A stretch of 64,000 bases of DNA from Onthophagus taurus (lineage: Eukaryota > Arthropoda > Insecta > Coleoptera > Scarabaeidae), in NCBI RefSeq assembly GCF_036711975.1, contig NC_091967.1:1922001-1986000 (forward strand). Reading direction: 5' to 3'. Both the position numbers and the translations under genes were made by a program. The notes beneath the pieces are model-generated. The model was not told the origin of the DNA. It was given only the letters and a program-made list of their open reading frames with translations, and ran no database searches. This document shows, in pieces, positions 11,801 through 20,811 of the stretch; the first letter of the stretch is position 1; the number at the start of each line of letters is the position of its first letter.

Positions 11801-14800
11801 GAGCCAAGAATGCATATTATGCAAGTTTACATCAGCTTGTGGACAGATGCTTCATGCATCCATAGCATTTGTGATAAAAGGTTTGGATTTGCCCAAATCA
11901 TATTTAAAAGTCAATGGTAATAGTTCAGTCTGTTATCATAATCGGTATCTGTTAAGGCCTGATGTAAAACAACGTGGTGGAGATATTATTCTCTTGAGAA
12001 CTCTTGTGGACAATTGTTTTCGGAGTTCCCAGATTATGTGGGATCACATTGCGCACCAATATGATTTACGAATTCATAGAGATGTCTGAATGGGCTACAC
12101 GTTGCCAGTTTTCCGTAATCGCTAAGTCAATCTTAAAAACACTTCTAGAGAAAAACGTCTTTCTTTGTCGTAATTGCATTGCACATTTTTGCCATGCATT
12201 TGGATCGTATTCGAAACATTGAAAATAAATCATCATACGCTTCTGCGTTAGTAAATGACATGTTTACAGTTACCATGGTAATGTGATTTGTTTTTCTCGA
12301 TGAGGTAACTGGATCCGATTGATGGCACTCGAGTTTTTAACATTTTCTTCTACAACTCGAGAACGGGTGGTGATATCGAGATGCGGTTTTCACTAAAATT
12401 TAGCAAATTGTAAGGTGACTAAGGGTCTGTGAAGTAAATAGTATCGTTCCATTTAACTTTTCTTCAAAAATCACAAAAAGATGTAATCGCTGCAGATAAC
12501 GTCCTCTAGCTCATTTGTTTTAAAGCAGACGGTCTTACTGAAAATATCTTTAAAAAGAGCATAAATTGCTCTTTCAAACAACACCGAAAACATTCAAATC
12601 GGTTGAATGGTCTAGGAGATATTAAAATGTAAACATTTGAAAACGCATTGGCCTCCCCTCCCTTATTATGACAGATATGAGAAATATCGCAAAACAAAAG
12701 TGATGCGGTATTATCCAAGCTATTAAATGATGGTGTCAAAGTTATAGCTCATCGTCTAAGTTTCTGAGATAGCGGCAACTTTATGTTTCTCAATGGCAGT
12801 TACGCCCCCTAGCGGTCGAATTACGAACTTCAAAATAATTTCCAGCTATTTCTCTTGGTCACTTTGCTTATAAGGATTTTTTTCCTAAACCTCTTGGCCT
12901 TACCGTTCTAGAGATACAGCCGCTCCGTACGCTTAACGGGACACCCTGTATATGTGATATATAAAGTTCTTTGAAAATGAATATCAGTTTACATTTACCA
13001 CATTTCGATAGCTATTTTCGTTTTCAGCCTATAAGCGAATATATATATTTCGCCCCGATTTCCAACCCTTATAACTCGCCCCAGGGGTTTCATTAGCACG
13101 TATTAAAAAATGCGTAAACCTTATTTTTGGCCATACCATCGCTGTACCAAATTTCAACAAAATCGGTGAGGGACAGTTCTGATACTTCCCTTGTTAGTAA
13201 ATAAATTATAATTTAAAGTTTGCTGATGTTAAAAGTGGTTAACAGAACACGAATTTTAACGAGTTTAACCTAAGTTTTGTGCTTACTACAAGAACGTTTG
13301 AGTCAGATTTGGTAATTTCACGGTAATTAATGTAATTTACTTAGTTTTCGAAGACAATTACAACAGTTACCTCTTAACAATTAACGTTGAATCGGTGGAA
13401 TTTGGGGCTAAATTTAGATTATCTTCAATGTGATAATTTGATTTGTTTTACTTTTTGCAATTGTAATTGATAGCTCATCTCATTTCCCGTGTCGAGTTTT
13501 ATAATAATTCATTCCTGTTGATGGAATCCTCGATATCCGTATCACTTCCAATCCATTAGATGGGATAGGGTGAATCGAATGTGCGTATATTATTTCCTTA
13601 CGCTACATTTCGTGAAGAAGGAAATTTTTATGGTGACTATATATTAAAGTTACGACTCAAATAACGATCTTTTAAAAATATTTCGTAATAAAATCACTTT
13701 ATTTCACCCTTTTTTAATGAATATTGAATAGATGTTTTTAAGTCTGTTGTGTATTCGCTCAAAGTTTAATCTTGCGTAACTGCTTTTCAATGTTTTATAA
13801 AGCATATCGATGGCGATGGTGTAAACGTGGCTTGAATAGTATATGTATGAGTACTCCGCAGGACTATTCAGCGGGTTAAAATAGAGTGGGAAGCTATTCT
13901 CCAACATCGAACCGGGAAAATTTAATACGAGTACATGTTTATTATAAAAAAAGTTTGTCGGTACGTAAAAAAACTGCGTCATAGAATATTTCCACACATT
14001 TTTTTTAATTATTTCACAATTAGCAACACAAACATCGTTTGTAATTGCTTTCAAAGTATTTCTCTCTGTTGAGAATTATTCTTTTCTCTGGAAAATGTAT
14101 TTTTAGAAATGAAAACGATAATAAATAAATTATAAGAATTTTTACTACATACTTTAATGTAACATCAATTTTGTCGAATAAGATCGTTAGTGTATTATTA
14201 TTTAATATATTACCTAAACAGGATGATTTTTTTAACATCTTTATCTTTAAACTTCCTTTTCCGTTCCAAACCTGGCAGCCGTACAACTTAACATATTTAA
14301 GAAGCAATCTCCCATGTCTATATTATTTTGATATCCCGTCCATCTTTTCGACAGTCATGACTATAAGATAATACACAATTTGCTTGCAAAATACGTTTAC
14401 TTTTATTGTCGAATCTTCTAAATCCTTTATAAATTATATCAACAAAGGTTAAAATTAGAAGCACAAATAAAGCGTTATATTTATACATCGATTTTTTTGT
14501 AACACACTTTCCTTTAAAACAAACAATTTTGATTCATCGAGAAAGAAGAAACTACAACAACAAGAATTAATTACTAAAACTTTAGGGGCAAACCTTATGG
14601 CAAAAGGTTCTCCTAAACTTATTTCTTTAGGGTCCATTTCGAAACGAAACGTTGGTGAATAACGTGCTCATTTTATTTCAGTTGTCGTATAATTTTACCT
14701 TATTCAATCAACCGTGATTTGCCACCCTCACTTATTGAGGCTGTATTATTGATTTTTTATTGAAAAGCTAGTTTTAACTGTTTTACTAAGCCTTTATTTA

Positions 14801-15139
14801 TCGCTGTTTAATTAAATTGAGATTAAAAAAAATTGTATTCGTGGAATCCCATTAAAAAATAAATCCAACAAGAATAATTAATACAGGGATTTATCTGTCC
14901 AGTTTGAGTGATTCGTACTTCGTTTAATTCCATAAATATTAATATCTATTATTTGTTTGTTTCTAGGTGACCTGTTGGATATTTTTGCTTTAACTAATTC
15001 AGCAATCAATTTTATCCTGTACTGTTCAATGTCGTCGCAATTCAGGGCGGCGTTTCAAAAGTTATTGCACAGTTGGCGACCGCAAGGTGAAAACAGAAAA
15101 CCCAACGAAAAAGTGTTAACTACGGTAACTCACGTGTGA
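5820..15139 (+). CDS. Myosuppressin-type FMRFamide-family GPCR (DmsR-like), two coding exons
   Basis: Class A seven-transmembrane receptor of 393 residues. Coding exons are 5820-6828 and 14967-15139; the donor GTAAGA and acceptor TTCTAG rejoin in phase 1 through a Gly codon. The N-terminus has N-glycosylation sequons (NIT at 3 and 12). TM1-2 carry SIANVLNIFILTSREM and SPTNFILTGLALADL, which match insect myosuppressin receptors closely. The DRY motif is replaced by WRY (136-138), typical of that group. TM6 holds LIPEFPQ (309-315). The second exon supplies TM7 with NSAINFILYCSMSSQFR (from 347) and a short tail. In this family the ligand is a myosuppressin peptide at the plasma membrane, acting on muscle and gut. 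A small upstream ORF (ATG near 5766) precedes the start. AATAAA near 15387 could end the transcript. The 8.1-kb intron is filled with transposons. The exact paralogue is not assignable. Confidence 0.88.
6855..7820. other. GPCR intron, unassigned sequence
   Basis: Non-coding intron. A block around 7310-7560 is richer in GC than its surroundings. On the minus strand it gives short peptides such as ICDASIAAMKRTWKLEDV that look like old transposon coding sequence, but I could not assign a family. Confidence 0.35.
8255..9224 (+). mobile_element. Possible piggyBac-like remnant between TTAA sites
   Basis: TTAA occurs at 8255-8258 and 9221-9224, next to CCTTCGAGC and GGCTGGGG respectively. Inside are a TATA-like box near 8773 and a short frame beginning ATGAGTGATGAAGAAATTGA that gives MSDEEIEVNNFDSASEVD then NFSEEYEDS. 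Acidic N-termini like this are common in piggyBac transposases and a similar one begins the element at 28957. No catalytic domain follows and the ends do not match each other well, so this is only a suggestion. Confidence 0.3.
9541..10303 (-). pseudogene. pogo/Tigger-type DDE_1 transposase relic
   Basis: Minus-strand frame 10303-9749 contains YTIQPIISANELLLSPLF, GTFGPRVINTMFKADNIFV, LASKSGKLTSAHMKNWLQNV and LLLLDSWSGHCPEIISEV, which includes the central catalytic Asp. Then come LSIPAGTTGQIQPLNVFGF and RIWKNVIRRFSDQV. This matches the DDE_1 superfamily endonuclease of pogo/Tigger-like elements; the usual QPLD third Asp reads QPLN here. After a frame shift near 9800 a Cys/His cluster follows (CYICGD, HFFHNFHYC), a common C-terminal zinc cluster in insect members. 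The N-terminal DNA-binding half is absent. The copy is inactive. Confidence 0.75.
10747..12948 (-). mobile_element. Long-TIR mariner-like element, copy 1 (2.2 kb)
   Basis: Ends are CAGGCTGTCCCGTTACGCG at 10747 and the complement of CAGGGTGTCCCGTTAAGCG ending at 12948, flanked by TATA on both sides. The arm of the host foldback element is continuous once this segment is removed, which confirms both borders and the TA target. Terminal inverted repeats extend about 650 bp each (10747-11395 and 12300-12948), leaving some 900 bp that carry a decayed transposase. A near-identical copy lies at 46310-48516. Confidence 0.88.
11580..12262 (-). pseudogene. Decayed DUF4817-type transposase in long-TIR element copy 1
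   Basis: The minus strand starts [15 protein letters not shown], shifts to [18 protein letters not shown], later gives [20 protein letters not shown] (the family's HPYH block), and ends near 11640 with remnants of the typical C-terminus. In copy 2 the same end reads [19 protein letters not shown] then stop, which identifies the family. Most of the catalytic core is deleted. Plus-strand open frames of 72-99 codons over this region are shadows. Confidence 0.65.
13194..14966. other. GPCR intron, right part
   Basis: AT-rich intron sequence ending in a pyrimidine-rich acceptor (TTTGTTTGTTTCTAG at 14952-14966). Open frames here have no recognisable similarity. I see no further repeat ends. Confidence 0.4.
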
Positions 15140-15893
15140 TTCGAATACGACATATTACAGGCTCAACGACGAGGACTATAATCTGTTATAAAAAGAACTT
15201 TCAAATTTTACAAACGGGTGGTTTAAAAGATTAAAATTTATATGGGATACTGAGCTTTGGGAAGATTGAAAAAGTTATTTTCTTGTTCAATTAAAATGAA
15301 AGGAAACGAGAAAAACCCCGAGCGAAGATAAAAATTTTAAATTAATTAAATAAAAATTGTCGTTTCTGTATGCATGTTAAATGTTGAGAAAATAAATTTT
15401 GAAAACTCTAAAATTAAATAAAAACTGTTTTAATGTGTACGTTGATTATTTTTATGTTGAAACCATTTTAACCCAAATTTCATACTTAAATATTCCAAAC
15501 AATCTCATGCAATATACATCCCACAGAATCCCAATAATATTAGGTAAGTTTGCAGGTAAGTTCTCGCGATTAATTCCAAGAAATCTCAGTCTAATAATTA
15601 ACGCCTAAATGAACATTAATCTATTCACTTATTCTAAACATCATTGAAGATGAAAATGGAATTTTAACTTAACGTCATATAAAAGTTTAAATTCACACAC
15701 AAATCCTAGATAGATTTATAAATATGATTGTTACTTGTAGCAGACTTAAGAAAAATTTTAAAAGTCTAAAAGCACCAAGCCGACTTTGTTGTCTACCTAT
15801 AATTCTATATTAGAATATAGATCCATGTTGCAAGTGGTTTATATAAAGAATATAACGAAAAAACTTCTAAACTTGCTTTATTTAATTTAATAT
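15140..15893. other. 3' UTR and spacer downstream of the GPCR
   Basis: Begins with the probable 3' UTR of the receptor, including AATAAA near 15387. The remainder is AT-rich without a recognised gene. Confidence 0.4.
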
Positions 15894-15935
15894 GCAGTCA
15901 GACCGGTTTCGGGGCTAGCCCCATCATCAGTGACA
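15894..15935 (-). ncRNA. Hammerhead ribozyme motif (PLE type)
   Basis: On the minus strand: stem I strand GTCA, core CTGATGA, stem II GGGGCTAGCCCC, core GAAA, stem III ACCGGT without a loop, cleavage base C, then TGAC closing stem I. All conserved core positions are present. PLEs are known to carry such minimal type I hammerheads near their ends. It stands about 210 bp from a PLE RT fragment, but on the opposite strand from it. Confidence 0.75.
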
Positions 15936-16146
15936 ACTAAATATAAACGGAGAAAACATAAATTATAATTATAAAAATGTATATGACAAACATTAGCAAA
16001 AAAACAAAAAATATTTTAACAAATTAAAACATGTTAAAAAATCTATAAAACTACTTACTGTTAGTGGCAAACTAAAATTGTAGAACGAAGATCATCAAAA
16101 GAACAGGGGGAGCATGTAAAAGCTTGGTGATAAAACTGATGATTTC

Positions 16147-16552
16147 TTGACTTTTTTGAATAATATACATCCTAAACTGAACTTCACAACAGAATTTGAA
16201 AATAACAATTCTTTAAATTTCCTAGACTTAGCTTTAACTCGTTCATTTGATATATTGGAATATAACATTTACAGAAAACCTACGGTTATTCCTACAACTA
16301 TCCCGTTTGATTCAACACATCCCATGTCTCAAAAACTTTCAAATTTTAGATTTTTAATTAATCGTATTTTTAATTATCCTTTAACAGACAACGACAGAAT
16401 AAAAGAAATCAACTATATAATAATATATTCTTTAGCTTTAAATAATAATTTTCCTACTAAAATAATTAACAACCTTTTTTATAAGATTCAACGTCAATAT
16501 GATCCTTTATATGTTAAAATATCCACTAATACAATTTATATCTCTGGTGCGA
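16147..16552 (+). pseudogene. Penelope-like RT fragment (family C)
   Basis: The reading MTFLNNIHPKLNFTTEFE, LNFLDLALTRSFDILEYN, IYRKPTVIPTTIPFDSTHP and SNFRFLINRIFNYPL matches the post-YVDD part of PLE reverse transcriptases. It resembles family B in block order only. The frame is fused at about 16553 to an unrelated LINE segment, so the 233-codon open frame is chimeric and not a real gene. Confidence 0.65.
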
Positions 16553-16775
16553 TAGGCACAACGCCAACTCTAGCAATGGAGGTTCTGCTTGGCCTATCTC
16601 CTCTGCATTTGCATATAGAGAAAGTGGCTAGAACAACCATTTACAGATTTAAGCAATATGCTCAAAACTGTTCCGACATGTCCTACCAATGGGCTGCGGA
16701 AGACATTATAAGCACTGATACTGTGCTATCAATGCCGTCAGATTTGGCGGCTAAAAAGATCCTAGTTTCTTTGGC
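16553..16775 (+). pseudogene. Non-LTR LINE fragment, region before RNase H
   Basis: GTTPTLAMEVLLGLSPLHLH and IEKVARTTIYRFKQ match the conserved TTP..L..L...PPLHL.I..EA block after the RT domain of Jockey/I-type LINEs. Nothing of the RT domain itself is present. The next sequence is an R1-like fragment on the other strand. Confidence 0.55.
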
Positions 16776-17090
16776 CGGGAGTGTGCAACTATATCGAGCC
16801 CCATTACTACCCTCTTTTATTTTCTTATCTGTTTTTTCTTCATTATGAATCGTACCAGGTTCATGACTATTTCTCCTTCTTCCCTTCCCAGTACTATCAA
16901 ACCGAAGATACTTTCTTCGTAGATTTCTTCCCCTATGAATTCTTCTATCGTGTTGGAATTTCTTACATTCAAAGATGGTATGTCTCAGCGTCTTACTTGC
17001 CATCTCTTAAGCATTTCGGTATGGCTTTCATCTCTCTGGCTCCCCTCGTCTCCCACTTTTTTGCCCTCTCCCATACCAGCAGAGTTAGGT
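16776..17090 (-). pseudogene. R1-like LINE 3' fragment, second copy
   Basis: Minus-strand peptide LRHTIFECKKFQHDRR is the HTxFxC part of the C-terminal cysteine/histidine motif of R1-clade proteins. A neighbouring frame continues with GREEGEIVMNLVRFIMKKK, so the copy is frame-shifted. It lies immediately downstream of the poly-A tail of the larger R1-like copy. Its own 5' end abuts a GGGTT repeat. Confidence 0.6.
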
Positions 17091-17103
17091 GGATCCAACC
17101 CAA

Positions 17104-19407
17104 CCCAACCCTTTTTTTTTTTTTTTTGGCGCAGAGGAGCAGAAAATGCGTTACGCACCCCGGCCTACTGTTGGCGCCTGATGGTGGTGGATTGGAAAAC
17201 AGTTGCTTCGGCCGGGAGTGTGGGACTAACGAAATGATAGCCCCCGTCTACCCACTAAAAACTCCCCCTCTTTTCCCTCTCCGGAACCGCTTCTTCGGAG
17301 ATATATAACGTTCTTTTTTTTTGTTCTTTCTACTCTTCTTTTCTTCTTCATCTCTCTCCCCTCACTCACTACTTCTCTTCCTTCTCCTTCTCTCCCCGCT
17401 CCTCAGAAGGCGAGAAAATAAAATAATTCGCTTACTTTTTGAAATCATATTAAAATATCACTTACCGGCGCGAGGGGGAGGTTCCCCCTCTTCTGCCCAT
17501 CTTCTCAGAGAAGCTTTCCGTCCCTTCTGCCGATGTTATCACAGGATTTCCTTTGCGGTGATCCATCTACCCTCCTTTCTCTGGCATTCTCGTACAAAAC
17601 AAATGATCCTTGTTACTTTTTTGAAATTTATTATTTGCTATACATACCCGGTCGAGGGGGAATCTCCCCCCTCTTCACCGACCTGCTCTCGCTCCTCTCC
17701 AGCTCTTTCCCTTTCTCTCTCCCGCTCTATCTTTTCCTTTTTCTTTAGGATTGCGGTTACCATCATTGCTACGGCCTCCCAATTATTCTCGCTCTGTAGC
17801 ATAATTTGCACAACGTTTGTTTTATTCAATTTTGCCCCGCAGCTGTCTTCGCATTCGGCTCTTTCTTCATGAAATTCTTCACACTTGAACATTGTATGTT
17901 CCGGACTGTCGGGTTGTTCACAGAACCAGCAGGTGTCACTTTCTGCTTTCTTAATTTTGTGCAGGTAGTTGCCAAACACACCGTGACCCGTTAGAAACTG
18001 AGTCAGGTAGAAGTCCGGCTCCCCCCACTGTCTCTGCAGCCATGCTTCTACGTCGGATATGAGCTCTCTCGTCCACCCCATATGCTCTTCCCATCTTCTC
18101 TTCCATTCTGTTAAGGCCCTTTTCCTATTATTCACTCTTTCTTCTCTCTCCACACCGAAGTTCCTTGCCCTTTCCTCAGCCATTATGTCCAGGGGCATCA
18201 TGCTTGCTGTCACCTCTACTCCGGTTGCTGGCACCGTTCTATACGCCGATGTGACCCCTATGGCAAGTCTTCTATTTACTCTCTTTAGCAGGTTTTTATA
18301 TTTAGTATGTTTCAAGGCTCTCTGCCATGTCTGTGCGGCGTATAGTACTGCCGATTTCACCGCTGTTGCCAAAAGTCTCCTTTTGTTCGATCTTGGGCCT
18401 CCTGTATTGGGCATAATACGCATCAAAAGGTTGGACATATATGTTGCCTTGATTGTGACTTCCACCACATGCCTAGTCATAGACATATCTTTGTCTAGAT
18501 ACACTCCCAGATATTTTACTGTGTTCGAGCTAGTTATCTGTTGTTCATTTAAGGTTAGTGTTATCTCTTTTATTTTTCTCCTCCCCTGAAGTAGGATTAA
18601 CTCGGTTTTATGTTTCGCAATCTTTAGGCCCATCTCCTTCAACTCCCTTGAGACCATCTCCACGGCATGCGTCGTTTTCTCTTCTAAACTCGCTCTATCC
18701 CTGCCTTTCACCACCAATGCCAGATCGTCGGCGTACGCTATTAGCTCCGCGCCTTGTTCCAATTTTAACTTCAAGATTCTATCGTAAAACAAAATCCACA
18801 ACAGCGGGCCCAATAAGGATCCCTGAGGTACCCCGCTTGTTACGTCATACGTCTTATCGTTTGGGGCGATAATTTTCCTATTTGATAGGTACGATTTCAC
18901 CATACGGATTAAGTAGTTGCTAATATTTCCCTCTTCCAAAGAATGCATTCTATTTTTCAAAGCTTTCTCTTTTATCTGGTCGATACTTTTCTGCACTCTC
19001 TCAATAGCGTGTATGGTGGATCTCCCCTTTCTATATCCGTATTGATTTTCGTGCATAAGATTGTTTTCATCTACCTGTACTGATAGTCGTTGCCTTAACA
19101 GGCTTTCCAAGAGCTTGCCTGTCGCATCCATTAGACATAGTGGCCTGTATGCTATGGTTTGTGCAGCTTTTCTCGGCTTTTCGATCAAAACCAACCTCGC
19201 ACTTTTCCATATTTCCGGGAATATTCCTTGTGCCATGCAACTGTTGTAAACTTGTAAGAACTCCTTTGTATGTTTCGATACCAGCAGTCTAACTACCTCT
19301 GCTGGAATAGCGTCTGGACCTGGAGCTTTCTTTTTTCTTAGATTCCCTGCTGCGGCTATGAGTTCTTCTTCCGTGAAGGGTTTTATTTGTATAGGGCCCC
19401 AACCCAA
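17104..19407 (-). pseudogene. R1-like non-LTR retrotransposon, RT and C-terminal domain, internally deleted
   Basis: The minus-strand frame (19407 to 17638, 589 codons) opens inside the RT domain: RKKKAPGPDAIPAEVVRLL, YRPLCLMDATGKLLESLL, NQYGYRKGRSTIHAIERVQ, TSGVPQGSLLGPLLW and ELIAYADDLALVVKG (YADD active site), then TVKYLGVYLDKDM. The C-terminus has CWFCEQPDSPEHTMFKC, the CCHC motif of this clade. Between KEKALKNR and MHSLEEGNISNYL the block with RT motif A (D..NAFNS) is missing in frame, so catalysis is lost although the frame stays open. Upstream endonuclease and ORF1 are absent (5' truncation). About 500 bp of 3' UTR end in a run of 16 A. GGGTT-type sequence borders both ends and is the likely target. 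Confidence 0.82.
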
Positions 19408-19438
19408 CCCAACTCAACTCTACTCAACTCAACCCAAC
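19395..19438. repeat. CCCAA/CTCAA short tandem repeat at R1-like 5' border
   Basis: AACCCAACCCAACTCAACT and following units are degenerate pentamers. A matching CCAACCCAACCCAACCC tract occurs at 17094-17111 next to the poly-A end of the same element, consistent with a target duplication of a GGGTT array. Confidence 0.6.
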
Positions 19439-19440
19439 AT

Positions 19441-20811
19441 AGAATCAAAATTCAGTGAGGCCTATCGCCAAATAATATTATAAACATAATAGTAGCTGTC
19501 ATAAAATGAAATTTGTTTTTATTATTATTATTTTTATTATTATTTAAATTATATTATTATTTTGGAATAAAGATTAATTCTAAATTTTATTTCTCAATTT
19601 AATCGGAAAGAGCTCGTTCCAAGTTGCGTTCTATCATTGATTGAATTCGGCTAATTAATTAAATGCAAATTTAATTGGTGGATTACGTCCACGTATATCA
19701 CTCTACGTTGTACTTTTATTTAAATTTTCTATTCATTTTCAATGACTAATACCGAGAAGACCACTACTGAAGAACCCTCGTATACTGCAAACTTAATTAA
19801 CACCGAATTTAACAAGTGCGCATTTAATTTTGATACAGCATTCGACGTGCTAGAACCCTTTCTATGTTCAATTTGGAGTGCAACAGTAATAATTAACACG
19901 AATAGTACCCTATATAGATAGATCAACGACCGAATTTCGAGTTGAATTTACGTCGTAATAGAAAAGCCGTTCCGAAGGCATGACCGTGCGGGAGTATAAT
20001 GGATTAGGCATGTAGGGATGTTGAAGGAGATGAAGGATTCTTGTTTGAAGTCAAAGTGAAATTTTGACTTGGAAGCACCTACTTTAACTTTAAGTTGAGT
20101 ACACGTACGCGCTCCACCGTGATTGTTACTTTAGCTATGTAAAGCAACGAACATTTTGGGGTTCGACAGCGTCTTCTCTCTTATGAAAGATGTAGTGTTA
20201 ACCTCTTACAACCTTTTGTAGGGCACGTTCGCCTGATTTATCGTCGAGAATACCTTAAAGCGGAGACGAGGAAATATTTAGGCTCTACAGGTTACTTGCA
20301 CGAAAAATTTAATACTTTAGATGTCACGAATAACTAACTAAAACCCAACCATCATCGTAAAATCGCATATTTGATGCATTGTGGGGAGAACCGGTTGGGA
20401 TGAAAAAACGAAAATATCAAAAAAATTTTAAATTTTATCGCCATCTGTTGGTGAATCGCCGAACTACAATGTTAAAAGTCCTAACTGTAGATGTCAGGAA
20501 ATAACTATTCAAGTACATAACATAAAAACATAGTAATAATATTTTATATTTAAATAGGATAACATTTTTATTTTAAATAATAGTATTTACGATAAAATTT
20601 TGAATCAAAACTTTTATATTTACAAATATATAAATATTAGATGGATATTTTTATAGGGTTTTAATTATTTTTATGTTGTATATTCTGCGTGTGGGTTTGA
20701 CAACGCACCAATGACAACTATCAAGAAACGTCAAATGCGTCACCTGATTTAAATGTACCGTGCCCGTAATATTGGCGAAATGGGGCCTAAATGTAGATAG
20801 TAAATAACGAG
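19441..20811. other. Intergenic region upstream of Vps54
   Basis: AT-rich with no recognised coding sequence. The last few hundred bases before 20812 presumably hold the Vps54 promoter and 5' UTR; I see no clear TATA box. Confidence 0.4.

Larger units (their letters stand above)
7821..13193 (-). mobile_element. Composite foldback element with pogo/Tigger-type core, split by later insertions
   Basis: The outer ends are inverted copies, CAAGAGAAGTATCAGAACTG at 7821 and its complement ending at 13193 (one difference). The left arm runs 7821 to about 8230 and resumes at about 9284-9470. The right arm runs 13193 to 12949, then 10746 back to about 10385 after removal of the insert at 10747-12948. 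The arms thus pair over roughly 590 bp, with about 1 kb extra in the left arm (8255-9224). The centre holds a DDE_1 transposase relic on the minus strand. I could not define a clean target duplication; flanks are TTAACGTA and TTAGTAAA. The whole structure lies in the GPCR intron. Confidence 0.7.

Noticed and set aside
11621..12222. Plus-strand open frames of 72-99 codons, nearly the same in 47260-47777
   Set aside because: They are conserved only because the two elements are recent copies; the minus strand carries the transposase relic, and the peptides match nothing.
16781..17872. Plus-strand frames rich in Ser/Leu/Phe
   Set aside because: They are antisense to the R1-like elements and reflect pyrimidine-rich complement sequence.
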